Assembly: GCF_023898315.1 (NCBI RefSeq)
Contig: NC_064618.1
Coordinates: 184,503,548-184,567,547 of the forward strand
Source of the DNA: Schistocerca nitens
Taxonomy: Eukaryota; Arthropoda; Insecta; Orthoptera; Acrididae
DNA: 64,000 bases
Direction: 5' to 3'
Below, piece by piece: positions 33,165-43,559 of the stretch; the first letter of the stretch is position 1; each line of letters begins with the position of its first letter. The notes below the pieces were generated by a model. The model was not told the DNA's origin, ran no database searches, and was given only the letters and a program-made list of their open reading frames with translations. The position numbers and the translations under genes were made by a program.

Positions 33165-33955
33165 GAGTAATATTTAAATGCCGCTTCAGCAGCTACTTAA
33201 CTTGATTTGCAATGTACGGAGGTGCGCGATATTGCATAAAAATGATCCCATCTATACATCCACGATGTTGGAGAGCTGGAATGACGTGGTTGCGAAAAAG
33301 ACACTAGTAGCGCTTGCCAGTGACGGTACAGGTAACAGGGCTGGAAGCATCTGTTTCTTCGAAAAAATATGGCCCTATGATATATGATGCCGTAAACCCG
33401 CACCACACAGTGACTTTTCCAGGACGAAGTGGTACTGGTTGTTATGCGTGTGAATTTTCCGTGGTCCATATTCAACAATTCTGTATATTGACATATCATC
33501 GCTTCGATGCGAACAAGAAATTCTGAGACAAAGGTCTCTCTTGCTGGCAGGTCAACAGGAAGCAGCTCAAGCGCATGGGTAATTTTGAATGAATAGCAAA
33601 GAGGGATGTTTCGTAGGATTTTATGCACCGTGCTCACGGGTATGTCCAATGTGCAGGCAATTCTCCGTGCACTACACGTTTGCACACCACCACTCGTCTC
33701 CTCCTGCATTGCTGTGGCCACTGCTTCCACTGACGTCGAATCAATTCGTTTCCTCCCTCTACCAGGTTGCACATCAAAAGAACTCGTCTTTTCGAATTTC
33801 TGAATCATTTCCTCCAGACCCACGGCAGTCATCGGACCAACGCTTATTTTCGAACCCTACAGTATCCGGAACTTCTGCAGTGTAATGTGTGCACAGTCAT
33901 CATTCTTGTAATTCAGCTTTACAAGCAGTGCACGATCCTGCATTGAGACAGTCAT
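33165..33955 (-). pseudogene. mariner-like transposase, N-terminal and middle part
   Basis: Begins at 33955 (MTVSMQDRALLVKLNYKNDD) with a stop in FRIL-stop-G. It then runs open through MTAVGLEEMIQKFEKTSSFD, RRIACTLDIPVSTVHKILR and ELLPVDLPARETF (helix-turn-helix part). A deletion and frameshift remove the first catalytic Asp region. ASYIIGPYFFEETD and VIPALQHRGCIDGIIFMQ follow, where the second catalytic Asp is changed (QDGAPP to QYRAPP). The frame stops at LLKRH near 33180. The missing C-terminal part is present on the opposite strand at 35725-35975. Confidence 0.85.
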
Positions 33956-34067
33956 GACGAACGTCGTAGACACGAAAGGAGGAAAAAATATGTACCCGTC
34001 GTCTTTGTACTAAATTTAATGTGTCGTGCCCATGACAGGTGTTTTCATTTACATATTCTGACACATT

Positions 34068-34212
34068 CAGCGCCATCTATTGATCAATATTCAAAATATT
34101 TTTTTTCTTCTGCCATATTTTTTCCCCATTTCCGATAATATTCCTTGCAATTTGACGTCATTCTGACCAGTGGTATTACTTCTACAGCGTTTTGAAATTT
34201 TAAATTTAATTA
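34068..34212. repeat. long terminal repeat of the mariner-like element, copy 1
   Basis: CAGCGCCATCTATTG, TTCTGCCATA, GATAATATTCCTTGCAATTT, GACGTCATTCTGAC and AAATTTAATTA occur here and, in the same order and orientation, at 36379-36527. It lies upstream of the N-terminal half on the minus strand, so it is the outer end of that half. About 145 bp. Confidence 0.75.
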
Positions 34213-34947
34213 TAATCATGCTGTATATTTGTTAATCTGGTGTCCTCTTGCTTTCCTGAACAGATATTTTGACAAATCTTCCATCTTGAAAAAAATTGTT
34301 TCTTGCTTCCTACTTTCTTCCAATCTTCCCACTTTGCAAATCCCATTCTTCGTTAAATGTTTGGAATCAGATATGTTATCGAAGGTTTAGTATTTTACTG
34401 CATCTATGTCCGTTCAATAGCTTTCTGAAAACATTTATATTTCACTCATGCCTACATGCTTATGCAGTGTCCTCCATTTCAGTAGAATACACCTCTGAAC
34501 CCTGAAAAATCTTCCTCTACAACGAGAACTGCTTGTCCCTTCGCATGATTACCATTGTTTCTAGCAATTAGCAACACGTTCGCACCTGTCAGTCATTTTG
34601 TGGCTGAGTACCAAAATCGACCAACTGCCTTTCATTAGTTACTCTCATGTGAACAAACACTAAACGCACGTAAACTTTTCCATCGGAGGCACACGTATGT
34701 AGTTTACACCCGATTAACACAATTTGGCACAGTTTACGTACAAATAAAGTTACCTGACATAGTTCAAAAAATTCAGATGTTACATTAATTTCATTCACAT
34801 TAATACATTTCATTCACATTAATACATGGCGCGACACGGTTCATAGTAGGATATTAAAAACACAATCATCAGGCAGTAAATGTAATTTATGTATTACCTC
34901 TTATATCAATTAATAGTTAAAGGTAAGCCATTTACTAATGTGTAAGT
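34213..34947. other. no recognisable gene; 19-bp tandem duplication
   Basis: Unassigned. TTCATTCACATTAATACAT is present twice in tandem near 34790-34828. Confidence 0.45.
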
Positions 34948-35720
34948 CATTGTCAATTGCGTGGATTACGTTTGAATAGGACTCCTGTCAAAAGATGCCC
35001 CCTCTGCACAACACATTCATCTAGGGGGCACTGGAAGCTTTCCATAACTCATCGTAACGTAGTTCCTGGGACATTGCCGACGGCAGTTCTGATGCAATCC
35101 TTCAACTCGGGAATGGTGGCACAACGTGTTCCGTACACTTCTTGCTTCAGGTAGCCCCAAAGGAAAACGGACATGAAAGGTCAGGTGAGCGAGGCGCCAG
35201 GAAATGTCACCAAAACGGGAAATTACTCAACTGGGAAATGACTGTCGCTAGGAATCCATGCAAATTCTGGCTGTATGCGAGGTCGCTCCGTCTTGTTGAA
35301 ACCATAATTGTTCCACATCCACATCGACAATACCTAACTGGGGAAGAACTAAAATCTGGGGAAGAACTAAAATCTTTAGGTAGCGTTCACTGGCGACAGT
35401 TACAGCCCCACCGCTATCAACCTCAAAGAAGTAAGGGCCAATAATCCCAAAGGAAGCAACTCCACACCACACTGTGACACGAGAATTGTGCAAGGGCTAC
35501 ATGTGCTGTTCATGCGGGTTTGCTTCACTCCAGTAACGCATATTCTGTTTATTCACTGAGCCACGTAACTCGAAATGAGCTTCATCTGACATCAGGATGG
35601 TGTGCTACATCTTTGGATTTTGACGAAGGAGACAACGCATGGTTAAGCAGAATGTTTCATGTGGAACCCAATCGCGAGGCCTAATTTCCTGAACAATCTG
35701 CACCTTACCTGGGTGAAAAT
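34948..35720 (-). pseudogene. second mariner-like transposase, decayed
   Basis: The minus strand gives EIRPRDWVPHETFCLTMR, a stop, ILMSDEAHFELRGSVNKQN (first Asp) and RVTVWCGVASFGIIGPYFFE, then a stretch where ILVLPQ is repeated by an 18-bp tandem duplication near 35338-35373. FQQDGATSHTAR (second Asp) is followed by a region with a deletion where the last catalytic residue should be, then VFLWGYLKQEVY and a tail to about 34948. It differs from the pseudogene at 33165-33955, so it is a separate family member. Not functional. Confidence 0.82.
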
Positions 35721-35724
35721 GGTG

Positions 35725-35975
35725 AATTATCTGCCCCCATTTCCCTACAGCCTGGCCGTCCCGGTCACCTGATCTCAATCAGTGTGACCTATCTAAAAAA
35801 TCTTGTCTTCAGTGTTCCGATTACAAACATAGCTGCATTGAAGGCAGGCAATGCGCAACACATTCTGAACGTTATCTCAGAAACACTTCGATCAGTTGTG
35901 GAACTGATTTCTCGATTTCAACTACTTGCAGACAACGGTGACAGCATATTGAACATGTTTTGCGCCTGTCAGAAG
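35725..35975 (+). pseudogene. mariner-like transposase, C-terminal part
   Basis: The plus strand reads ICPHFPTAWPSRSPDLNQCD with the last catalytic Asp. After a frame change it reads KNLVFSVPITNIAALKAGNA, HILNVISETLRSVVE and SRFQLLADNG, ending near 35975. This is the portion absent from the pseudogene on the opposite strand at 33165-33955, and the sequence style is the same. Beyond it lie a SINE and then the terminal repeat at 36379-36527. Confidence 0.82.
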
Positions 35976-36114
35976 TAAATTAATAATCCTTTTTTATTTT
36001 AATTGATGCTTTTGATGCTGTTTTTGGCCTCAGGACAATTAAAAACCGTTTTATCTCATCCGCTGTGATATGACCTTGCCGTGGTTGATGGACTTACGTA
36101 ACTAAGAGTATCAC

Positions 36115-36262
36115 ACCTGTACACCCATGCAAGCTCGAATTCTGCCTCGAGAATTGATGTGTGTGGTGTCCTTAAGTTAGTTAGGTTTAAGTAGTTCAAA
36201 GTCTACGGGACTGATGACCTCAGATGTTAAGTCCCATAGTGTTTAGAGCCATTTGAACATTT
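36115..36262 (+). mobile_element. tRNA-derived SINE, family 1, 5'-truncated
   Basis: From the B-box area (CTCGAATTCTGCCTCGAGAA) through TTAGTTAGGTTTAAGTAGTT and GACTGATGACCTCAGATGTT to the tail CCCATAGTGTTTAGAGCCATTTG. The head is missing or too decayed. It lies between the transposase C-terminal part and its terminal repeat. Confidence 0.85.
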
Positions 36263-36378
36263 TTCACGCCCATGCACACTAAGCTGTACAGATTTTTTAA
36301 TGTCAGACGAACACCTTAGGCGTTGTTGTATGAGTCATTTGTCATTTGTAGTCGACTACTGTTCAATTATTATGCTTA

Positions 36379-36527
36379 CAGCGCCATCTATTGCTACAGT
36401 TTGTAATTATTTATTTTTATTCTGCCATAAGTTTTCCCCCTTCTTCGATAATATTACATTGCAATTTGACGTCATTCTGACAAGTGGTGTTATTTCCGCA
36501 GCGGTTTGAACGTTTAAGTTTAATTAG
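36379..36527. repeat. long terminal repeat of the mariner-like element, copy 2
   Basis: Direct-orientation match to 34068-34212 (CAGCGCCATCTATTG, TTCTGCCATAAG, GCAATTTGACGTCATTCTGAC, TTTAATTA). It stands downstream of the plus-strand C-terminal half. In a normal element the two ends are inverted. Here they are direct because one half is flipped. Confidence 0.75.
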
Positions 36528-37183
36528 ATCTATAAACAGTTTCCTTATAAAACCCGAGTTTAGTGACCAGTTATCAGCTTCGTTTGGATTGAGGAAAGAC
36601 CGTAAAATACGTCTTTGCTACGGTCTATCTTACGAAATTTAAAATATAACATTGTTTTGTACTTTGTACTGTGGTTGGGCTACCTGTTGTAAAATTTGTT
36701 ACTGCTAGGACCAAAGCTAGCGACATTTGAAAGTAAAGGCTGATAAAGTGGCGACGAGTCTTCAAAATGTATTGCTACCCAGTCATTCGTTGCTGAGCGT
36801 GCTTTAAACTGTGTTTGCATATCGCCCTGTCATAGCCAATCCGGATACATTTAGAGTACAATGTGAAAGTTTGTTCTAACAGTGACAGTTCTAGGATGGG
36901 GCGATCCATCGTAACGACAAGGAGAAATGGTTTTTCGTTTCTTAGTCGTTAATTATATTAATGGCAAGATAGATACCGCGGACTTGTTTTGCTCCTACGA
37001 TTCGTCGAACATCTGCAGCGTAACGTGAACAGAGTTTTAAAGCGCCGGCACCCTAGCGAGCTAATAAATATTCCACCAATTCTTGTTTGACGTCAAACAT
37101 TGTTTCACAGTCTAATAAACATAATCTCATACCAGATTCTAACGTGAAAATTTATAGCATACTAAGAACATTAAAATCACATC
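36528..37183. other. no recognisable gene
   Basis: Unassigned sequence between terminal repeat and SINE. Confidence 0.45.
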
Positions 37184-37193
37184 TTTTAACCAA

Positions 37194-37397
37194 GGCCGGC
37201 CGGTGTGGCCGTACGGTTCTAGGCGCTACAGTCTGGAACCGCGCGACTGCTACGGTCGCAGGTTCGAATCCTCTCTCGAGCATGGCTGTGTGTGATGTGC
37301 TTAGATTAGATAGGTTTAAGTAGTTCCAAGTTCTAGGGGACTGATGACCACAGCAGTTGAGTCCCATAGTGCTCAGAGCCATTTGAAACTTTTTTTT
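37194..37397 (+). mobile_element. tRNA-derived SINE, family 1, full length
   Basis: Head GGCCGGCCGGTGTGGCC with A-box-like CCGTACGGTTCTAGG and B box GGTTCGAATCC, body TTAGATAGGTTTAAGTAGTT, tail CATAGTGCTCAGAGCCATTTG and a T-rich end. TTTTAACCAA stands at both sides (37184-37193 and 37398-37407). Complete insertion with a 10-bp target duplication. Confidence 0.95.
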
Positions 37398-37407
37398 TTT
37401 TAACCAA

Positions 37408-38302
37408 AATACCCAATAGAGATATAAAACATTTTATTTTCCTTTCAGCTTTGAACGTTTTCGCAGTTAGAAACTGTTGTCGCACTACTTAAATGCAACG
37501 TGAAATTATTAGTGCTTAACTGTAAAATATTACAGTGAGCTGTTTATACAAAATTTGACATTGTAATTACGGAGTTGTTGCTTCCTGTAGGTACCTTTAT
37601 TTATAATAATTCTGATTCACTTCTAATCAATGAGCTGAATTGAAACTGTACAATACCATAGCTTATAACACAACTTTCATAACAGATCTTTTGCGTTATA
37701 GATATTTTGGGCTTTCAGTTTAATATTGCAGTGGTTCTTTAAGTGTCAACAAGTCATGTCAGTTCGTACATCAGTGACACTATACAGTGAAATCTGGGTG
37801 CATTAATACGCTACCAATACTTCGGAGCTAACATTTATTGGTAATCTCATTCAGGAATGTACAGAGTAACCAGGAGACATTAACAGGTCACTTTGATTTA
37901 CATACTCTTAGCTCCACATCATAAAAGTACTACCTAATACATCCAAACAAAACACTTTTTTGAGAGAAGCTAGAAAAACTGCTAATGTTTCAAGTGGTTG
38001 TAGGTACATAAGCCATTCAGTTTTTATATCTGTCTCTGTCATTTTCACTGAAGTGTGTATGTGTTCATGTGAGTGTCCTACATCTTCTGTACTAGACTGA
38101 GGTAGGAATGAGGATAGTAGAAAATGGATCCCACGGAAACATCAGCATCTCATTGTATTAGTTAATGGAGTGCCATTTTTGAGCGATAGTTTCCATCACG
38201 GTATTCTTTAGATATCTTCCTCTAATTCGAACGGCTGGGGATCCCAAACACTCGAGCATTCCTCAAGAGTGGGTCGCATTACTGTCTCATATTTGTCTGA
38301 TG
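37408..38302. other. no recognisable gene
   Basis: AT-rich to about 37700, then mixed. No motif, repeat or long frame that I can support. Confidence 0.45.
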
Positions 38303-38370
38303 CATCTGGTCTAGGGGTAGCGTTTTGGATTAGTAATGAAAACAACCTCTGTAAGGTTTCGAAGCCCGCT
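38303..38370 (+). promoter_or_regulatory. tRNA-like leader of the LINE, possible Pol III promoter
   Basis: TGGTCTAGGGGTAGCG fits an A box and GGTTTCGAAGCC (38355-38366) a B box, with tRNA-like spacing. The following text (GCCTTGTCAAAGAGGGAGGG, GGCAATGGAAACCACTGCAT) runs into the LINE coding region without a gap. It could be a genuine LINE leader or a SINE fused at the 5' end. Confidence 0.5.
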
Positions 38371-38700
38371 GATGCTTAAAATCGATTAATAATCAGCATT
38401 GACGTCCGAAGACTTACGACGTAAGAAGTCACACTCATTCTACCAACGGCCTTGTCAAAGAGGGAGGGGGAGCGGACAGAGGTTCAGGGCACAGTCCTGT
38501 CTTACTGATGGGAAACTGCCCCAAAAGGCGGAAGAATCAGCTATGATCAACGGCAGGAATGATGCAGAAGGCAATGGAAACCACTGCATTAAAGACACGT
38601 AACGTCTATCCACAGAGCATATGGCCTGTAATTAAAAAAGTGTCATGATGATCTCACCATTGTTAAAGGATTCTGGAACTGTCCACCGTTTGAAACTCCA

Positions 38701-38724
38701 GGGGGGGGGGGGGGGGGGGGGGGG
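38701..38724. repeat. G24 homopolymer
   Basis: Twenty-four consecutive G on the plus strand, in the LINE 5' untranslated part, after TTTGAAACTCCA. Could form G-quadruplexes. Its length is also a likely place for sequencing error. Confidence 0.95.
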
Positions 38725-38779
38725 ACTGCCAACTGGGAGGTGACCATGAGAAAAAGACTGAAAAATTTACGAAAGGATA

Positions 38780-39530
38780 ACGTTCCACGTGTCGCGGCGT
38801 GGAATGTCCGAAGTTTGAGTGTGGTAGGGAAACCAGAAAATTTGAAAATGGAAATGCAAAGGCTCAATCTAGATATAGTCCGGGCCAGTGAAGTGAAATA
38901 GAAAGAAAACGGTTTCTGGTCGGATGACTATAGGGTACTATCAACAGCAGCAGAAAATGGTATAGTAGGAGTATGGTTCGTTATGAATAGAAAGGTAGGG
39001 TAGATAGTGTGTTACTGCGAACACTTGAGAGAGAGGGCTGTTCTTATCGGAATCAACAGCAAGGTAACACCGACAGGTATACATGTCGACGCCGCAAGCT
39101 GAAGATGCAGATATAGAGGAAGTATATGAGGATATTGAAAGTGGAATACAGTACGTAAGGGGAGATGAAATTCTAATAGTCGTGGGGGACTGAAATGCAG
39201 TTGTACGGGAAGGAGTAGAAGAAAAGCTTACAGGAGGATATGGACTTGGGAGAGACCAATAAAAATGTTTAAAATTTCAAGAGGAGAAAATAAGACGTTT
39301 CAGCTAGTAATAGCGAATACTCCGTTCAAGAATCACAAGAGGAGGTGGTATACTTGGAAAAGGATGAGTGATACGGGAAGACTTCAATTAGATTAGATCC
39401 TGGTCAGACAGAGATTCCGAAATCAGATACCGGATTGTAAGGCGTTTCCAGGAGCACGTATAGACTCAGATCAGAATATAGTAGTGATGAAGGGAAGGCT
39501 GAAGACATTAGTCAGGAAGAATGAATACAC
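38780..39530 (+). pseudogene. LINE apurinic-type endonuclease domain, decayed
   Basis: VPRVAAWNVRSLSVVGKPEN gives the conserved Asn near the start. Then come LDIVRASEVK, NGFWSDDYRVLS, EILIVVGD-stop-NAV (catalytic region with a stop after the Asp), PFKNHKRRWYTWKRM and RQRFRNQIPDCKAFPGARID, and SDQN in place of the usual SDHN. Stops and frame shifts are present. The enzyme nicks target DNA to prime reverse transcription. Dead here. Confidence 0.82.
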
Positions 39531-40051
39531 AAAGAAGTGAGTACGGAAGTACTAAGTAATGACGAGATACGCCTGAAGTTCTCTAAAGCTTTAAATACAG
39601 CAATAAGGAATAGCTCAGTAGGCAGTACAATTGAAGAGGAATGGTAATCCCTAGAAAGAGCCATCACAGAATATGGAAAGAAAAACGTAGGTACAAAGAA
39701 TGTAACTACGAAGAAACCATGGGGAAGTTAAGACGAAATGGCTGCATGAAAAATGTGGAAAAACGAAATGAAATTAGTGTCGCAAGGACAGTATGAGCAT
39801 ACAGGAAAGTCAAAATAGCCCTCCATAACATTAATAACGCGGGTGGTAACATTCAGAGTGCAACTTTTAACTGTAGAGGAAAGAGCGGATAGGTGGAAAG
39901 AATACATTGAAAGCCTGCATGAGGCGGAACTTTTGATATGATAGGAGAAACAGGAGTCGATTTAGAAGACATAGGGGAGGCAGTATTTGAATCATAATTC
40001 AAAAGTTTGGAGGACTAAAGAACAAACAAGGCAGAAGGAATAGATAACATA
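39531..40051 (+). pseudogene. LINE linker between endonuclease and reverse transcriptase
   Basis: Readable in shifting frames: VLSNDEIRLKFSKALNTAIR, VGSTIEEEW, VEERADRWKEYIESL and NKAEGIDNIPS, ending where the opposite-strand LINE begins. It links the two enzyme domains of the same element. Confidence 0.7.
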
Positions 40052-40073
40052 CCATCTGTTGTTGTTGCGGTCT

Positions 40074-41075
40074 TCAGTCCTGAGACTGGTTTGATGCAGC
40101 TCTCCATGCTACTCTATCCTGTACAAGCTTCTTCATCTCCCAGTACCTACTGCAACCTACATCCTTCTGAATCTGCTTGGTGTATTCATCTCTTGGTCTC
40201 CCTCTACGATTTTTACCCTCCACGCTGCCCTCCAATATTAAATTGGTGATCCCTTGATGCCTCAGAACATGTCCTACCAACCGATCCCTTCTTCTAGTCA
40301 AGCTGTGCCACAAACTTCTCTTCTCCCCAATACTGTTCAACACCTCCTCATTAGTTATATGATGTACCCATCTAATCTCCAGCATTCTTCTGTAGCAGCA
40401 CATTTCGAAAGCTTCTATTCTCTTCTTGTCTAAACTATTTATCATCCAAGTTTCACTTCTATACATGGCTACACTCCATACAAATACTTTCAGAATCGAC
40501 TTCCTGACACTTAAATCTATACTCGATGTTAACAAATTTTTCTTCTTCAGAAACGCTTTCCTTGCCATTGCCAGTCTACATTTTATACCCTCTCTACTTC
40601 GACCATCGTTAGTTATTTTGCTCCCCAAATAGCAAAACTCCTTTACTACTTTAAGTGTCTCATTTCCTAATCTAATTCCCTCAGCAGCACCAGACTTAAT
40701 TCGACTACATTCCATTATCCTCGTTTTGCTTTTGTTGATGTTCATCTTGTACCCTCCTTTCAAGACACTGTCCATTCCGTTCGGCTGCTCTTCCAAGTCC
40801 TTTGCTGTCTCTGATAGAATTACAATGTTATCAGCGAACCTCAAAGTTTTGATTTCTTCTCCATGGATTTTAATACCTACTCCGAACTTTTCTTTTGTTT
40901 CCTTTACTGCTTGCTCGATATACAGATTGAATAATATGGGGGATAGGCTACAACCCTGTCTCACTCCCTTCCCAACCACTGCTTCCCTTTCATACCCATC
41001 GACTCTTATAACTGCCATCTGCTTTCTGTACAAATTGTAAAAAGCCTTTCGCTCCCTGTATTTTGCCCCTGCCAC
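40074..41075 (-). pseudogene. LINE reverse transcriptase, C-terminal half (FADN variant)
   Basis: Open for 333 codons: VRQGCSLSPILFNLYIEQAV, LRFADNIVILSET, LGSKITNDGRS, VRKSILKVFVWSVAMYRSET, RRMLEIRWVHHITNEEV, VGHVLRHQG and RRGRPRDEY. The catalytic FADD is FADN by one G-to-A change (AAC codon, plus 40827-40829), which removes a metal-binding Asp. The related copy at 60888-61610 keeps FADD. Upstream parts of the domain lie at 41075-41797 in other frames. Confidence 0.9.
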
Positions 41076-41797
41076 CTTCAGAATTTGAAAGAGAGTGTTC
41101 CAGTCAACATAGTCAAAAGCTTTCTCTAAGTCTACAAATGCTAGAAACGTAGGTTTGCCTTTCCTTAATCTTTCTTCTAAGATAAGTGTTCCTACATTTC
41201 TACGGAATGCAAACTGAGCTTCCCCGACATCGGCTTCTACCAGTTTTTCCTTTCGTCTGTGAAGAATTCGCGTTAGTATTTTGCTGCTGTGACTTATTAA
41301 ACTGATAGTTCGTCAGTTTTCACTTTTGTCAACACCTGCTTTCTTTGGGCTTGGAATTATTATATTCTTCTTGAAGTCTGAGGATATTTCGCCTGTCTCA
41401 TACATCTTGCTCACCAAATGGTAGAGTTTTGTCAGGACTGGCTCTCCCAAGGCTTTCAGTAGTTCTAATGGAATGTTGTCTACTCCTGGGGCCTTGTTTC
41501 GACTCAGGTCTTTCAGTGCTCTGTCAAAGTCTTTACCCAGTATCATATCTCCCATTTATCTTCATCTACATCATCTTCCATTTCCATAATATTGTCCTCA
41601 AGTACGTTGCCCTTGTATAAACCCTCTATATACTCCTTCCACCTTTCTGCTTTCCCTTCTTTGCTTAGAACTGGGTTTCCATCAAAGCCCTTGATATTAA
41701 TGCAAGTGGTTCTCCTTTCTCCAAAGGTCTCTATAATTCTCCTGTAAGCAGTATCTATCTTACCCCTAGCGAGATTCCACCTGATTTCAAAAATCAT
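41076..41797 (-). pseudogene. LINE reverse transcriptase, N-terminal part
   Basis: Frame fragments: IRWNLARGKIDTAYRRIIET (41797 side), GNPVLSKEGKAERWKEYIEG, FDRALKDLSRNKAPGVDNIP, and LVSKMYETGEISSDFKKNII up to a stop near 41313. In another frame, QFAFRRNVGTL and FLAFVDLEKAFDYVDW with the first catalytic Asp region. Frameshifts separate them from the C-terminal half. Confidence 0.82.
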
Positions 41798-41806
41798 TAG
41801 AGGGAA

Positions 41807-42579
41807 GTGGCAACAAAACGACTACTCAGTTTGATATGTAGAATGTATGAGTCTGGCGACGTACTATCTGACTTTCGGAAAAATATCATCCACACAATTC
41901 AGAAAACAAGAGCTAACAATTGGGAGATTTATCGCACAATCAGCTTAACAGCTCATGCATCAAAGTTACTCACAAGAATAATATACAGAAGAATGGGAAA
42001 GAAAATTGAGACTGTGTTAGATGAGGATCAGTTTGGCTTTAGGGAAGGTAAAGGCACGAAACAGGCAATTCTGACGCTGTGGTTGATAATGGAAGCAACA
42101 ATAAAGGAAAAGAAAGACACCTCCAATAGGATTTGTCACCTGAAAAAAGCGTTCGACAATGTGAAATGTTGCAAGATATCCGAAATTCTAAGAAAAATAG
42201 GGGTAAGTACAATATGTACAAGAGCCAAGAGGAAATAATGAGAGTGGACGACCAAGAAAGAAGTGCCTGGATTAAACAGCGTGAAAGACAGGGACGTAGT
42301 CTTTCACCCCTGCTGTTCAATATGTACATCGAAGAAGCAATGATGGAAATAAAAGGAAGGTTAAGGAATGGAATTAAAATTCAAGGTGAAAGGATATCAA
42401 TGATAGCATTCGCTGATGACATTGCTATCCTGAGTGACAATGAAGAAGAATTACATCATCTGCTGAATGGAATGAACAATCTAATTGGTACAAAATGTGC
42501 ATTGAGAGTAAATCGAAGAATGGCGAAAGTAATGAGTAAGAGCAGAAACGAGAATAGGGAGATGGTGGTCACGAAATAG
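41807..42579 (+). pseudogene. reverse transcriptase of the outer plus-strand LINE
   Basis: KRLLSLICRMYESGDVLSDF, ISLTAHASKLLTRIIYRRM, DEDQFGFREGKGTKQAI and LKKAFDNVKCCKI, then a frame change and GRSLSPLLFNMYIEEAMMEI and IAFADDIAILSDNEEE with an intact FADD (about 42409-42420). The domain order and residues match the RTE-type enzyme. One frameshift near 42140-42240 and flanking stops inactivate it. Confidence 0.85.
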
Positions 42580-42817
42580 ATGAAGTTAAGTAATTCTGCA
42601 ACCTAGTCAGAAAAATAGCCTATGACGGTCGGAGCAAGGTTGACATTAAAATTAGACCAGCAATGGAAAAAAGGGCTTTCCTGGCCAAGAGAAGTCTACT
42701 AGCATCAAACATCGGCCTTAATTTGAGGAAGAAATTTCTGATAAAGTGCGTCTGGAGTGCAGCATTGTATTGTAGTGAAACATTGGCTGTGGGAAAACCG
42801 TAACAGAAAAGAAATGA

Positions 42818-43014
42818 GCCGGCCGCGGTGGTCTAGCGGTTCTGGCGCTGCAGTCCGGAACCGCGGGACTGCTACGGTCGCAGGTTCGAATCCTGCCTCG
42901 GGCATGGGTGTGTGTGATGTCCTTAGGTTAGTTAGGTTTAAGTAGTTCTAAGTTCTAGGGGACTTATGACCTAAGATGTTGAGTCCCATAGTGCTCAGAG
43001 CCATTTAAAAAAAA
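42818..43014 (+). mobile_element. tRNA-derived SINE, family 1, full length
   Basis: Head CCGGCCGCGGTGGTCTAGCGG, B box GGTTCGAATCC, tail CATAGTGCTCAGAGCCATTTA plus A run. AAAAGAAATGA at 42807-42817 and 43015-43025 is the target duplication. It interrupts the LINE tail that continues to about 43385. Confidence 0.95.
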
Positions 43015-43559
43015 AAAAGAAATGAAGCATTTGAGATGTGATGTTACGGGCGAATGTTGGAAACTAGGTGGCCCGATACGTTAAGGAAAGAGGAGGTTCT
43101 GTGCGGAATCGGAGAGGAAATGAATACGTGGAGAACACTGATAAGAAGAAGCGACAGGGTGATAAGACATAAGATATGAGAGATTGAGTTCCATGGTACT
43201 AGAAGGAACTGTAGAGGGCAAAAACTATAGATGAAGACAGAGATTGGAATACGTACAGCAAACAACTGAGCGCGTAGGTTGGAAGTGCTGCTCTGAGATG
43301 ATGAGGTTGGCCCAGCAGAGCAACTCGTAGTGTGCCGCATCAAACCAGTGAGAAGATTGTTGACTTCCCCCCTCCCAAAAAAAGGAAAGGAAAAAACTTG
43401 GTCTCCTTTACAGATGAACCACATAACCACATTTCTCTGAAGTCTTTCCAGTTAACCAAAGTTGACCCTTCGACTCCCCTATTGCCATCTTTACGAGCTC
43501 GTTCGATTTCCTATCACTTTGCAACGTTACGACTAGTTGTGGCGATGTGAGGCAGTAAA

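Larger units (their letters stand above)
40052..41797 (-). mobile_element. RTE-like LINE, 5'-truncated, minus strand
   Basis: The 3' end lies at 40052 with the family tail (CTGAAGACCGCAACAACAAC on the minus strand, the same as at 60671). The coding part runs to 41797, where it is cut. It was inserted in the plus-strand LINE, whose sequence resumes at 41798. Endonuclease absent. Confidence 0.88.
38303..43385 (+). mobile_element. RTE-like LINE, near full length, interrupted twice
   Basis: Plus-strand order: tRNA-like leader (38303), 5' UTR with a G24 tract, endonuclease (about 38780-39530), linker, then a minus-strand LINE (40052-41797), reverse transcriptase (41807-42579), a SINE (42818-43014), and the C-terminal tail to about 43385. 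The interrupted pieces read on from each other: NKAEGIDNIPS before the inserted LINE, and KRLLSLICRMYESG after it. Many stops show that this is the oldest layer. Confidence 0.8.
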
